A stretch of DNA of 64,000 bases from an uncultured Polaribacter sp. (GCF_947503855.1 NZ_CANNFF010000002.1:124001-188000); one strand, 5' to 3'; positions 53,250-62,686 are shown, numbered from the stretch's first letter. Notes: generated by a model from the letters alone, not told the origin. A program made the numbers and translations.

Positions 53250-54292
53250 TAGTCTAGTTTTAATTTTCCTATTTTTTGATGACCACTTAACCAAGCTGTA
53301 TTTTTATCTACAAATTGTATGGCATAATAGCTATCTTTAGAAACATCTTTCCAGGTTTTGCCACCATTATTAGAAAAAGAAACTCCGGTTTTACCCACTG
53401 CAAAAACTTCTTTACCATCTGTATTTGGTACATATTGCACGCAACTTTTATAGTTAGGCTGTTGTTTATCTGCCACCAGTTGCCAAGTTTTGCCACCATC
53501 TGAAGTAATTGCTTTATTAGCTGAGTTTTCTAACGGTTTTGCAAAATTACCACCTATAATAATACCTTTATTTTCATTAGCAAAATCTATGGAATATATT
53601 CCTTGAGGTCCATTGCCTTGTATAATTGGTGTTTGAGTAACTGTCCAGTTTTGTCCAAAATCTGTAGACTTTAATATTCTAGCTTTGCTGCCTCCAGAAG
53701 CTACCCAAACTGTGCTGCCAATTGTTTTAATATTGGTATTACTAGCGGCAAAAAAAGCTTCGCCTTTTGCTATTTCTGGTAAGTTTTTACAAGGCAATTT
53801 TTGCCATGTTTTACCACCATTACTGGTTAAAAGGATAGACGCACAATTTTCTATTGGGTCTCCAACTGCGATTCCATGCAAATGATCATCAAAAAACGTA
53901 AGCGCATCATAAAATACTTTTGGGTGTTCTTCTTTGTATTGTAAGGTGAATTTTCCATCAGAAATTTTATATAATAAACCAGGATTTTCAATAGAGAACG
54001 CAAAATAATCTTTCCCATTAAAGGCTAAACTTCTAAAATGTGGCACAATAGAATCTTGGTAACGTATGTGTAAAGCATTCCAAATAATGCCATTATCCGT
54101 AGTAAAACCAACATCGCCATTAGAGCCTGCATAAAACACACTTTTATGATCTACCACTTGAATTGCACGAATGCTGGTACGATCCATTTTAAACTCTTTA
54201 ATACTCACTCTTTCTATATTTCTTGGAATATATTCTTCTTTACAAGCGATAAAAAAAAGGAATGCAAAAATAAATGTGGCTATTCTTCTCAT
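53249..54292 (-). CDS. YCF48/BNR-repeat lipoprotein
   Basis: A 347-residue lipoprotein (signal peptide MRRIATFIFAFLFFIAC, lipobox FIAC) with a beta-propeller built from BNR/Asp-box-like repeats: SNGGKTWQKL, STDFGQNWTV, SDGGKTWQLV and SNNGGKTWKDV, plus one degenerate copy near the start (TTDNGIIWNAL). It is related to the sialidase-type and photosystem assembly (Ycf48) propellers; in flavobacteria such proteins are often called oxidoreductases without evidence. Catalytic sialidase residues are not recognised. The start at 54292 is preferred over an ATG 30 bp upstream because it gives the signal peptide directly. First gene of the trio with the lipoprotein and pepT. Confidence 0.82.
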   Translation of the reverse strand: MRRIATFIFAFLFFIACKEEYIPRNIERVSIKEFKMDRTSIRAIQVVDHKSVFYAGSNGDVGFTTDNGIIWNALHIRYQDSIVPHFRSLAFNGKDYFAFSIENPGLLYKISDGKFTLQYKEEHPKVFYDALTFFDDHLHGIAVGDPIENCASILLTSNGGKTWQKLPCKNLPEIAKGEAFFAASNTNIKTIGSTVWVASGGSKARILKSTDFGQNWTVTQTPIIQGNGPQGIYSIDFANENKGIIIGGNFAKPLENSANKAITSDGGKTWQLVADKQQPNYKSCVQYVPNTDGKEVFAVGKTGVSFSNNGGKTWKDVSKDSYYAIQFVDKNTAWLSGHQKIGKLKLD

Positions 54293-54337
54293 TTTTGATA
54301 TTTTTATAGGACTAAAGTACACAAATCAAAATAGATA

Positions 54338-55276
54338 ATGAAAAAAGCATTGGTGATTTCTGGAGGTGGAAGCAAAGGAGCTTTTGCAGGTGGTGTTGCA
54401 CAATATTTAATGAAAAAAGAAAAGAAAGAGTACGATTTGTTTTTAGGAACCTCTACTGGTAGTTTAATGGTTTCTCATCTGGCAATGGGGATGTTAGACG
54501 AATTAAAAGAACTTTACACGAATGTAAATCAAGAATCTATTTTTAGTAACAATCCTTTTAAAATTAAAAAAGTTGCTAGCGAAAAGGTTGTTAGTATCAA
54601 TCACTTAAATACTTTTTGGAATTTTTTAAATGGAAGAAAAACCTTTGGAGAAAGTAAAAACTTACGTTCTTTAATTAAAAGAAACGTTACAAAAGACATG
54701 TATAACAGTATAAAAGAAGCCAATAAAGAAGTTGTGGTAACTGTGTCTAATTTGACAGCAAATCAAATAGAATATAAATCTATAAATGATTGTAGTTATG
54801 AAGATTTTTGCGATTGGATTTGGGGTTCTTGTAACTATGTGCCTTTTATGAGTTTGTTAGAAAAAAATTATTGTCAGTATGCAGATGGTGGTTTTGGCTC
54901 GTTAATACCTATTAGAGAAGCTATTTTAAGAGGTGCAACAGAAATTGATGCTATTATTTTAGAAACCGAGGTTACTCAGCTAAATAAGTTGCCAGCAAAA
55001 AACCCTTTTTCTTTACTCTTTGATGTGTTTGACTTTATGTTAACCCATGTAGAAAGACATAATATTACCATTGGTAAATTGGCAGCAGCTAATAAAGATA
55101 TTAAATTGAATTTATATTATACACCCACTGTTTTAACTACAAATTCTTTGGTTTTTGATAAGAATTTAATGCGTAAATGGTGGAAATCTGGTTATAAATA
55201 TGCAAAATCCAAAAAAGAAGAAAAAATGAGTGAATTTAGACCAGATATTTTAACAGATAAAGAAATGATTTGGTAA
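54338..55276 (+). CDS. patatin-like phospholipase
   Basis: A 312-residue patatin-fold lipid acyl hydrolase. The oxyanion loop SGGGSKGAF is at the N-terminus, the nucleophile Ser in the elbow GTSTGS (GxSxG), and the catalytic Asp in YADGGFGS; so the Ser-Asp dyad is complete. There is no signal peptide, and a cytoplasmic place is expected. Substrate is unknown. The gene is divergent from the YCF48-like lipoprotein with only 45 bp between the two starts. Confidence 0.9.
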   Translation: MKKALVISGGGSKGAFAGGVAQYLMKKEKKEYDLFLGTSTGSLMVSHLAMGMLDELKELYTNVNQESIFSNNPFKIKKVASEKVVSINHLNTFWNFLNGRKTFGESKNLRSLIKRNVTKDMYNSIKEANKEVVVTVSNLTANQIEYKSINDCSYEDFCDWIWGSCNYVPFMSLLEKNYCQYADGGFGSLIPIREAILRGATEIDAIILETEVTQLNKLPAKNPFSLLFDVFDFMLTHVERHNITIGKLAAANKDIKLNLYYTPTVLTTNSLVFDKNLMRKWWKSGYKYAKSKKEEKMSEFRPDILTDKEMIW

Positions 55277-55500
55277 ATCAATTAAACGAATGAGTGGGTG
55301 CAGGGTTAAATTATTCATTTTTAACTCCTAAAAATTTAGGAGATACTTCACCTTATATGAGTAACACTTTTTAAAAAAAAATAAAAAACGAATTTTATTA
55401 ATTTTTAAAAATCTTATTGATAAAAATGATACAAGTTCAAAAGGTCAAATAAGTTTGAGAAAAACAACTTTTACCTAGATTTTTACGTTTAAAAAAGTGA

Positions 55501-56976
55501 TTATTTTTTAAAATTTTCTACGTACATTTCTTGACTAAAAGGCTGCATTATTTTAGAGTCTAACATAGGTTTTTCTTCAAAAGAAAAAGAAGATTTACCT
55601 AATAAATATTTTCCTCCTGTTGTTATAAATGTAATTGTCCTATCTAACAATGGATCAGATTTTTCACCTAAAACGCCTAAATTAATTGTATCGTCATCTC
55701 TACCAAAATCTTCAGCTAACTCAATATTTGGTATATAACCATTTGGATTATTTTCTCCATTTGCATTTTTAATTTCTAACACAATTGGCTGTATTGCATA
55801 AGTATGATTTGGGTTTAAATTTAAACCATTTCTTCTGTAATTATCAGAGTCATATATTGTGATAGAACCTACTTGTTTCCCCACAGTTTTTGTTCCAACT
55901 AAGTTTACATCAATATATGCACTCATTCCATTAATTACAAGTTCAGATGCTGAAGCAGTATCATCAGTAACAATAAAATAAATTTTTTGTAATGATAAAC
56001 TATTAATTGGTTCGTTCAATATAATAGTACCATTGTTATCTGTATTTACAATTTGGTCTGTAAAGTTATTTAGAAAAAGTGCTGGGTTAGTGGCTTTCAT
56101 AACTTTTTCATTCCAAAACTCTTGTGAGAATAGTTTTCCTGTATTTGTTCCGTTTATCATGCTTGCTAAATAGGTTGCAGTTCTTACACTTCCACCACCA
56201 TTATATCGTAAATCAATAATTAAATCGGTAATATTTTCTGATTGAAAAGTTGCAAAAGCGGCATTTAATTGAGCATCAAATGAACTCGCAAACTGATTGT
56301 ACAAAAGATAACCAATTTTATTTGTGCCTTCATTAAAAGTTTTTGTGATCGCTACAGGGTTTTCTTGAAATTCTTCTTTTGTTAAATTAATTGTAGTTCC
56401 ATTTACTGTTGGATTTCCTGCATTAAAATCGGCTAAATTTACTGTATAACTTGTATTTGTGCCAAACAACAAAGTTCTAAAGTTTGTAGTAGTAATTTGT
56501 GTTCCATCTATTCCATTAAAAACCATACCTCTTAAAACCCCTTTGTTTTCTGCATCAGAACCAGGAACTACAAAATAAACAACGCCATATACATTTGTAT
56601 CATTACCTTTATATGTGTATAATTTAAATTCCATTCCGTTTGTTAATCTAATTCCTTGAAAAGAGTTTTCTAATTCCACATAATCATCTACAATCCAAGA
56701 AAAACGATCTACAACATCAGGTTGAAATCTAACAGCTTGAAATATATCTTCTGGTGTATTAAAGCTTGAAGTAAAATTATTTAATTCACGTTGATTTGAA
56801 AAACGTGTATCTGCCAAATCAGGCACATCACTTTGCCAGTAATAAGAGGCATTCATACCTTTCCAAACAAAGTCGTTAATTTCAATATCTAAAGGAATAT
56901 TTTCAACTTTTTCAGAACAATTAAAAAAAAGTAAAAAGCTAAATATTAGTGTAATAATTTTAAATATATTTTTCAT
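55501..56976 (-). CDS. S41 family peptidase lipoprotein
   Basis: A 491-residue lipoprotein (signal MKNIFKIITLIFSFLLFFNC) of the C-terminal processing peptidase (tail-specific protease) type. A PDZ-like part lies around residues 115-180 (VVPGSDAENKGVLRGMVF), and the S41 core has LIIDLRYNGGGSVRTATYLA and the nucleophile Ser in TDDTASASELVINGM, with the base Lys region in VGKQVG. Similar periplasmic lipoproteins are common in Bacteroidota; substrates are unknown. It is transcribed alone and divergent from the sigma factor gene. Confidence 0.9.
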   Translation of the reverse strand: MKNIFKIITLIFSFLLFFNCSEKVENIPLDIEINDFVWKGMNASYYWQSDVPDLADTRFSNQRELNNFTSSFNTPEDIFQAVRFQPDVVDRFSWIVDDYVELENSFQGIRLTNGMEFKLYTYKGNDTNVYGVVYFVVPGSDAENKGVLRGMVFNGIDGTQITTTNFRTLLFGTNTSYTVNLADFNAGNPTVNGTTINLTKEEFQENPVAITKTFNEGTNKIGYLLYNQFASSFDAQLNAAFATFQSENITDLIIDLRYNGGGSVRTATYLASMINGTNTGKLFSQEFWNEKVMKATNPALFLNNFTDQIVNTDNNGTIILNEPINSLSLQKIYFIVTDDTASASELVINGMSAYIDVNLVGTKTVGKQVGSITIYDSDNYRRNGLNLNPNHTYAIQPIVLEIKNANGENNPNGYIPNIELAEDFGRDDDTINLGVLGEKSDPLLDRTITFITTGGKYLLGKSSFSFEEKPMLDSKIMQPFSQEMYVENFKK

Positions 56977-57141
56977 TTTTGAACATTTATTTTAATTGTA
57001 ATATAACGCAATTTAAAGAATTTTAGTATTATTTTTAAATTCTATTGTAACAAAAAAAATACTTGTTCGTCGTAATTATGTAAACCCCTTAAAAAGTTGG
57101 TAACATAAAAGAGGTTTACAAAAAAAATCAACCCTATAATA

Positions 57142-57651
57142 ATGAAACAGTCAGACTTTTTAAAAGTTGTTTTACCATTTAAAGATAAAGTTTTTAGGTT
57201 AGCAAAAAGACTTTTAGTTTCTAAAGAAGAAGCTGAAGATGCAACCCAAGAGTTATTTTTTAAATTGTGGAAAAGCAAAGAAAAAATAGCTGATTATAAA
57301 AATGTTGAGGCGTTTGCTATGACGATGACTAAAAATTATTGTTACGATAGATTAAAATCTAAACAAGCAAGTAACTTAACATTAGTACATAGTAATTATA
57401 AAGAAAAGGATGCGTCTTTAGATAAAAAGGTAGAATATAGAGATAGTGTAAATCAAGTACATCAATTGATAGAAAACCTACCTGAGCAACAAAAAATAAT
57501 TATTCAACTAAGAGATATAGAAGAATATGATTTTGATGAAATCTGTAAAATGGTAGATATGAAACCCACAGCAGTTAGAGTAGCATTGTCTAGAGCAAGA
57601 AAAACTATTAGAGAAGAATTAATAAAAAAACATAACTATGGAGTTAGCTAA
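57142..57651 (+). CDS. ECF RNA polymerase sigma factor
   Basis: A 169-residue sigma-70 family factor of the ECF group. Region 2 spans about residues 10-80 (EDATQELFFKLWKSKE is the 2.2-2.4 part) and region 4 about 105-160 (LPEQQKIIIQLRDIEEYDF and the recognition helix near VRVALSRARKTIREEL). Upstream, an 8-bp inverted repeat TGTAAACC (57079-57086) / GGTTTACA (57113-57120) may be a control site. The stop overlaps the start of the next gene by 14 bp, as for a sigma and its regulator. Confidence 0.9.
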   Translation: MKQSDFLKVVLPFKDKVFRLAKRLLVSKEEAEDATQELFFKLWKSKEKIADYKNVEAFAMTMTKNYCYDRLKSKQASNLTLVHSNYKEKDASLDKKVEYRDSVNQVHQLIENLPEQQKIIIQLRDIEEYDFDEICKMVDMKPTAVRVALSRARKTIREELIKKHNYGVS

Positions 57652-58072
57652 CATAGAAAAATTAGTAGAAAAGTATTTAGATGCTACTACTACTTTGCAA
57701 GAAGAGGCCACCTTAAAACATTATTTTACAGAAGGTAATGTTGCACCACATTTGCAAGAGTATGCATACTTATTTAACTACTTTGCAATTGTAGAAAATG
57801 AAAAATTTACAAAAACCATAAAGTTAGAACCTAAGAAATCTAAAAAGAAAAACTTAAAATGGTGGTCTGCAGCAGCCTCTATTGCATTGCTAATTAGTGT
57901 ATTTATTGGGCAACAACAATATAAAGAATACCAACAAAGAAAAGAAGCTGAAAGAATTTACGCTCAAGTAAGTAAAGGTTTAAAACTATTGTCTACCAAC
58001 TTAAAAAAAGGAGAGCAAGCTGTAGCAAATTTATACACTTACGAAAACACCGTAAATAAATTATTAAAATAA
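57638..58072 (+). CDS. probable membrane anti-sigma factor
   Basis: A 144-residue protein with a cytoplasmic N-terminal part (about residues 1-72), one membrane segment (about 73-92, WWSAAASIALLISVFIG) and a short charged periplasmic tail. It lacks the zinc motif HxxxCxxC of ZAS anti-sigma factors. Its 14-bp overlap with the ECF sigma gene and its layout make an anti-sigma role likely, but this is inference. Next come two DUF4252-like genes on the same strand. Confidence 0.72.
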   Translation: MELANIEKLVEKYLDATTTLQEEATLKHYFTEGNVAPHLQEYAYLFNYFAIVENEKFTKTIKLEPKKSKKKNLKWWSAAASIALLISVFIGQQQYKEYQQRKEAERIYAQVSKGLKLLSTNLKKGEQAVANLYTYENTVNKLLK

Positions 58073-58113
58073 AAACCAAGTAAAAATAGTAAAACCAAGT
58101 AAAAACAGAAATT

Positions 58114-58632
58114 ATGAAAAAATTAATAGTATTATTAGCTTTCATTGTTACACCAATGGCAACAAGTGCACAATCTTTTTTTGATAGTTTAGAAAACACA
58201 GATGGCGTAGATATGGTTCTAGTAACCAAAGATATGTTTGAAATACTATCTAAATTTAATCCTAAAAAACTACAAGACAGTAAAGAAATAAAAGTGTTTG
58301 AAATGATAAACGATCTAAAGGAATTTAGAATGTTCTCATCAGACAATAAAGATATTGCCAATAAAATGGAAGAAATGGCTAACACAGCTATAAATAAGAA
58401 TAAGCTTACAGAGTTAATGCGTATTAAAGAAGACGATTCTCGTGTAAAAATTTATGTAAAAGCTACAAAAAACAAAGATTATGTTAGCGAAGTTTTAATG
58501 TTTATTAAAGGCGTTAACAAACAAACAAATGGTATGGCAGAAGCAATGATTGTCTCCTTAACAGGTACTATAGATATTAATAAAATGTCTGATTTAGCAG
58601 ATACCTTTATAAATAACGAAAAATCTAACTAG
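58114..58632 (+). CDS. DUF4252-like exported protein
   Basis: A 172-residue protein with a signal peptide (MKKLIVLLAFIVTPMATSAQS), thus periplasmic or outer-membrane associated. The mature part, about 150 residues, alternates charged helices and short strands (VKIYVKATKNKDYVSEVLMF). The family assignment to DUF4252 comes from the typical size, the exported form and the place after an ECF sigma/anti-sigma pair in flavobacteria. No function is known. It is followed by a second protein of the same general kind. Confidence 0.72.
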   Translation: MKKLIVLLAFIVTPMATSAQSFFDSLENTDGVDMVLVTKDMFEILSKFNPKKLQDSKEIKVFEMINDLKEFRMFSSDNKDIANKMEEMANTAINKNKLTELMRIKEDDSRVKIYVKATKNKDYVSEVLMFIKGVNKQTNGMAEAMIVSLTGTIDINKMSDLADTFINNEKSN

Positions 58633-58672
58633 AACTTTTAAAGTTATTTTTAACACTAAAAACACAAATAAA

Positions 58673-59218
58673 ATGAAAAATATATCTAAAATACTTTCTA
58701 TATTAACTTTAGTTTTATTGATAACTTCTTGTAAAAACGATAAATCTTTACAAAGTTATTTAGTAGAAACAAGTACTAAAGAAGGTTTTATGACTGGAGA
58801 TTTACCCGTAAGCTCAGTAATTACTGCAAAAGCAGATGTTTCTAATGATGTAAAAGAAACAATTAAAAGTATTAAAAAAATTAACGTTGTCTATTTGCCA
58901 AAAACTGCAGAAAATGAAGCTCAGTATTTATCAGAAAAAACAACTTTACAAAACATCTTTAAAGATAATAAAGAATACAAAAATCTAATGTCTATGAAAG
59001 CAAAAGAGATGAATGTAAAAATTTATTATTCTGGTGATACCGATTCTATAGACGAAGTAATTGCTTTTGGTTTTAGTGATCAAAAAGGGGTAGGAGTTGC
59101 AAGGTTATTAGGAGAAAACATGAATCCTGCAAAAATAATAGAAACGATAAAGGGTATGGATTTTAATGAAAATAGTCCATCTTTAAAACAGTTTTCTAAA
59201 ATGTTTAAAAAGAATTAA
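58673..59218 (+). CDS. DUF4252-like lipoprotein
   Basis: A 181-residue lipoprotein (signal MKNISKILSILTLVLLITSC, lipobox ITSC) with a mature domain similar in plan to the preceding protein: a strand/helix set with MNVKIYYSGDTDSIDEVIAFGF parallel to the VKIYVKATKNKDYVSEVLMF strand of its neighbour. The pair may be paralogues that act at the envelope, either as targets or as sensors for the upstream sigma/anti-sigma. A strong terminator follows, closing a four-gene unit. Confidence 0.72.
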   Translation: MKNISKILSILTLVLLITSCKNDKSLQSYLVETSTKEGFMTGDLPVSSVITAKADVSNDVKETIKSIKKINVVYLPKTAENEAQYLSEKTTLQNIFKDNKEYKNLMSMKAKEMNVKIYYSGDTDSIDEVIAFGFSDQKGVGVARLLGENMNPAKIIETIKGMDFNENSPSLKQFSKMFKKN

Positions 59219-59238
59219 AAAAGAAATTCAATCAACCG

Positions 59239-59277
59239 AAAAAGCCTTAATTGTAAAAAATAATTAAGGCTTTTTTA
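59239..59277 (+). terminator. intrinsic terminator of the sigma operon
   Basis: A 14-bp stem (core AAAAGCCTTAATT / AATTAAGGCTTTT, 59239-59252 with 59262-59275) running into a T run. Confidence 0.88.
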
Positions 59278-59340
59278 CATTTAATTGGGTATATTTTTTG
59301 AATTTAACTGCTCATTAACATCAACTATTTCTATAATTAT

Positions 59341-59348
59341 TACTTTTG
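59341..59348 (+). promoter_or_regulatory. -7 promoter element for the M1 peptidase gene
   Basis: TACTTTTG, an exact TAnnTTTG box 22 bases before the ATG; -33 element weak. Confidence 0.5.
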
Positions 59349-59370
59349 AACTTTCAAGAAATTATAATTT

Positions 59371-61815
59371 ATGAAGTTTAAAATTTGTTTTTTAATTCTG
59401 TTTTTAGGGATTACAACAATTGGTATATCGCAAAATACCACTAACTACAAAGCAGAAAGAGAGAAAACACACAGCTTAATTCATACCAAATTAAAGGTAG
59501 ATTTTAATTTTGATAAAAAAGAGCTAAATGGAGAAGCATGGATAACTGCTAAACCTTATTTTTATGACTCGAGTACTTTTATATTAGATGCAAAAGCAAT
59601 GTTGATTCATACGATTACATTGCAAAATAAAAAGTTAGATTATCATTATGATGGATATCAAATTACTATAAATCTACCTAAAAAATATACCAAAGAGGAA
59701 ACTTTTACAGTTTACATCAACTATACTGCAAGACCAGAAAAAGTAAAAGAAAAGGGGAGTGATGGCATTACTGCTGCCAAAGGCTTGTATTTTATAAATG
59801 CTTCTGGAATAGATAAAAACAAACCAACACAAATTTGGACACAAGGTGAAACAGAAGGAAGCAGTTGCTGGTTTCCAACGATAGATGCTCCAAATCAAAA
59901 AACAACTCAAGAAATTTACATTACAGTTCCTAATAAATATGTAACACTTTCTAATGGCGAATTGGTGAATCAAACAAAAATTGGAGCAAACAGAACAGAT
60001 TACTGGAAATTAGATAAAAAACATGCACCATATTTGTTCTTTTTAGGTGTGGGCGAATTTGAAATAATAAAAGATACATATAAAAACATACCTGTAAATT
60101 ATTATGTAGAAAAAGAATACGCGCCTTATGCAAAACAAATTTTTGGTAATACACCCGAAATGATGCAATTTTTCTCAGAAAAATTAGGGGTAGAATTCCC
60201 TTGGAACAAATACAGCCAAATAGTAGTTAGAGACTATGTTTCTGGTGCTATGGAAAACACTACAGCAGTAGTTCATGGAGAACAAGCTTACCAAAAATCG
60301 GGGCAATTAATAGATGAAAATAAACATGAAAATACCATTGCTCATGAGCTTTTTCATCATTGGTTTGGTAATTTAGTTACTTCAGAAAGTTGGAGTAATC
60401 TAACTTTAAATGAATCATTTGCAAATTATAGCGAGTATTTATGGTTAGAATATAAATATGGTAAAGAAGCTGCAGCAATGCATTTGTATGATAACAATCT
60501 CTTGTATTTAAATGGGCAAGAAACAGATAAAAAGCTAGTTCGTTTTAATTATGATGATAAAGAAGATCTATTTGACTTAGTAAGTTATAATAAAGGAGGT
60601 GCCATTTTGCACATGCTTAGAAATTATGTAGGTGATGAGGCCTTTTTTACAGTGCTAAAAGCTTATTTAACCGAATACAAATATCAATCAGCAGAAGTAC
60701 ATCAATTACGTTTGATCTTTGAGAAAATTACGGGTAAAGATTTAAATTGGTTCTTCAATCAATGGTATTATGGTGCCAATCACCCTACAATTAGTGTTTC
60801 TTACGATTATAATTTAATTAGAAAAACAGTTACTGTAAACATTTACCAACAACAGATAGAAAAGTTCCAATTTCCTTTAACTATAGATATTTTTGAAGGC
60901 AATAAAAGAAGAAGACAAACTGTTTTTATAGAAAATAACGATGCCTCTTTTACCTTCAACTACAATAAACAACCTACGCTAATACAAGTAAATGCAGATG
61001 GTGTTTTATTGTGCGAAATCAATGAGAATAAGGTTGTAAGTGATTATATTTTTCAGCTAAAAAATGCTGAAAATTACGGGCATAGAAGAGAAGCTTTGTT
61101 AGAAGTAGCAAAAAAACAAGATGACAAAGATGCTTTTAAAGCAGTTGTTTCAGCTATGGATGATTCTTCTTATAAAATTAGAGTATTAGCATTAGAAAAT
61201 GTAGATTTAATAAATAAGTTTTCTAAAAAAGATGCGATTAGAAAAATTATACAAATGGCAAAACAAGACAATAAAACACTTGTGCAAGCTGCTGCTATAG
61301 AAACTTTGGGCAAATTAACAGATCCAGAATTAAAGCAAATTTTTGTAGAGGGTTTAGAAAGTAAATCGTTTGCTGTGTTGGGTAAATCTTTAGTAGCTAT
61401 GTATTATGTTGATCAAAATTTGGCTATAAAAAAATCTAAAGAATTGCCAGATGAAGTTAGAAAAATACTAGCAAACCCATTAACAAAAATATTTATAGAA
61501 GCTAATGACGAATCTGAATTGGCGTTTATAGCTAAAAACATAATTTCTGGCATGTATTTATCAGGAAACAGTACGAACAAGGTACTGTACGAAAAAGCAT
61601 TTAATAGAGTTTCTAAAAGCAATAATATAAAGGCGATTAAAAACTTATTAGATGATATGGCTGCTAAAGGAATTCAGTATAAAAAATTCAATTTTAATAA
61701 GGTGATGATTAATTTAATGCGCTCTATGGTTTTAGAACAAGAAAAGAGTAGTAATTCTAATAAAGATAGAAATATTGCCATTATTAAAACTGCAATGGCG
61801 TCACTGATAGAGTAA
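59371..61815 (+). CDS. M1 family metallopeptidase
   Basis: An 814-residue exported aminopeptidase (signal MKFKICFLILFLGITTIGISQ). The N-terminal beta domain is followed by the catalytic domain with the exopeptidase motif VSGAMENTTAVV (a G-AMEN type site) and the zinc motif HELFHH at 325-330 with the third ligand Glu in LTLNESFANYSEYLW. From about residue 560 to the end is a helical repeat region with HEAT-like units (KIRVLALENV, LVQAAAIETLGKLTDPELK). Periplasmic peptide breakdown is the likely role. Single gene with its own promoter box. Confidence 0.92.
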   Translation: MKFKICFLILFLGITTIGISQNTTNYKAEREKTHSLIHTKLKVDFNFDKKELNGEAWITAKPYFYDSSTFILDAKAMLIHTITLQNKKLDYHYDGYQITINLPKKYTKEETFTVYINYTARPEKVKEKGSDGITAAKGLYFINASGIDKNKPTQIWTQGETEGSSCWFPTIDAPNQKTTQEIYITVPNKYVTLSNGELVNQTKIGANRTDYWKLDKKHAPYLFFLGVGEFEIIKDTYKNIPVNYYVEKEYAPYAKQIFGNTPEMMQFFSEKLGVEFPWNKYSQIVVRDYVSGAMENTTAVVHGEQAYQKSGQLIDENKHENTIAHELFHHWFGNLVTSESWSNLTLNESFANYSEYLWLEYKYGKEAAAMHLYDNNLLYLNGQETDKKLVRFNYDDKEDLFDLVSYNKGGAILHMLRNYVGDEAFFTVLKAYLTEYKYQSAEVHQLRLIFEKITGKDLNWFFNQWYYGANHPTISVSYDYNLIRKTVTVNIYQQQIEKFQFPLTIDIFEGNKRRRQTVFIENNDASFTFNYNKQPTLIQVNADGVLLCEINENKVVSDYIFQLKNAENYGHRREALLEVAKKQDDKDAFKAVVSAMDDSSYKIRVLALENVDLINKFSKKDAIRKIIQMAKQDNKTLVQAAAIETLGKLTDPELKQIFVEGLESKSFAVLGKSLVAMYYVDQNLAIKKSKELPDEVRKILANPLTKIFIEANDESELAFIAKNIISGMYLSGNSTNKVLYEKAFNRVSKSNNIKAIKNLLDDMAAKGIQYKKFNFNKVMINLMRSMVLEQEKSSNSNKDRNIAIIKTAMASLIE

Positions 61816-62016
61816 ATTTATTAAAAAATTATACTCTCTATTTTATATTATAAATTAGATATCGATATTTATAAATTAAATTCATTATATCTTTTTCATT
61901 GATTTTATTAGGAGTGTGTCGGTTCGTGTAAATTATGAAGAATGAAAAAAATTGTGTCAAGAACAATTTTACTTCGAGTTTTTATAACACAAATAAACCA
62001 CAAGTACCGTTAATTA

Positions 62017-62376
62017 TTATTTCAAATATTCATCAAAAGTTCCATCTGCATAAAAAACAACAATACGTTGTATTTTTTTTCCTGATGAAATATCAGAGTT
62101 ATTAAATAAAGGTGGAGTAGGAGCTGTAGGTTGTGTTTTAGAAACTTGTTTTTTAGGAAAAACACCTGTGCCATTTAATAACCAATGGATATCAACATCT
62201 ATAAATTCTGTAGTTACTTTTAAAATAAAATCTAAACTAGGTTTATTTCTGCCAGATAAAATATGAGAGATGCTAGAACGCTGCACACCTACTTTATCTG
62301 CAAACATAGAAGCAGAAAGTTGATGATAATCCATAATCTTTTTTAGTCTTTCTGTAAAATCACTACTGTTTATCAT
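62017..62376 (-). CDS. XRE-family helix-turn-helix regulator
   Basis: A 119-residue DNA-binding protein. Residues about 8-62 form a Cro/CI-type HTH (FTERLKKIMDYHQLSASMFA; recognition helix in VQRSSISHILSGRNKPS). A Pro/Thr-rich linker (about 78-90) leads to a short beta-like tail (KKIQRIVVFYADGTFDEYLK) that may bind a ligand or allow dimer contacts. It is divergent from the M14 carboxypeptidase gene, and four TTACAnnTGTAA-like sites lie in the gap, one of them in its own leader, so it probably represses itself and perhaps controls the neighbour. Confidence 0.88.
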   Translation of the reverse strand: MINSSDFTERLKKIMDYHQLSASMFADKVGVQRSSISHILSGRNKPSLDFILKVTTEFIDVDIHWLLNGTGVFPKKQVSKTQPTAPTPPLFNNSDISSGKKIQRIVVFYADGTFDEYLK

Positions 62377-62393
62377 TGTAAAACGCTATTGTA

Positions 62394-62405
62394 TTACAAA
62401 TGTAA
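62394..62405. promoter_or_regulatory. candidate operator 1 for the XRE regulator
   Basis: TTACAAATGTAA, a near-perfect dyad (TTACA-AA-TGTAA). It lies 18 bp upstream of the regulator ATG and about 12-24 bp downstream of its predicted transcription start, a roadblock position for self-repression. Confidence 0.55.
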
Positions 62406-62423
62406 AACTATTGATTTTAATGG

Positions 62424-62431
62424 CAAAGTTA
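62424..62431 (-). promoter_or_regulatory. -7 promoter element for the XRE regulator
   Basis: On the minus strand TAACTTTG, an exact TAnnTTTG box, with transcription expected to start near 62417. Confidence 0.5.
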
Positions 62432-62625
62432 AATTTTAAATTAAAATAAAAAAGGATATATATAATTAAATCTAAACTTTAAATAAAATACATAAAAACC
62501 TAAAATTAAATGATTTAAGTTTTATATATAATTTTTTTCTATTGCATAAATTATTGAAAGTATGTAGGAAAACCATGTGTTTACATGTTGTTTACAGAAG
62601 TTAATTTTAAGGGCAAATTACATGT

Positions 62626-62637
62626 TTACATTTGTAA
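62626..62637. promoter_or_regulatory. candidate operator 2
   Basis: TTACATTTGTAA, same dyad as operator 1 on the opposite strand, 87 bp upstream of the carboxypeptidase ATG. Partial copies (TTACATGT) lie at 62581 and 62618. Confidence 0.55.
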
Positions 62638-62649
62638 TATTTTTAAAAT

Positions 62650-62661
62650 TTACAATTGTAA
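62650..62661. promoter_or_regulatory. candidate operator 3
   Basis: TTACAATTGTAA, a perfect 12-bp palindrome, 24 bp centre to centre from operator 2. Confidence 0.55.
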
Positions 62662-62674
62662 CTTTTTAGTTTGA

Positions 62675-62686
62675 TTACAAATGTGA
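62675..62686. promoter_or_regulatory. candidate operator 4
   Basis: TTACAAATGTGA, one base off the dyad, 25 bp centre to centre from operator 3 and 38 bp before the carboxypeptidase start. Confidence 0.45.
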
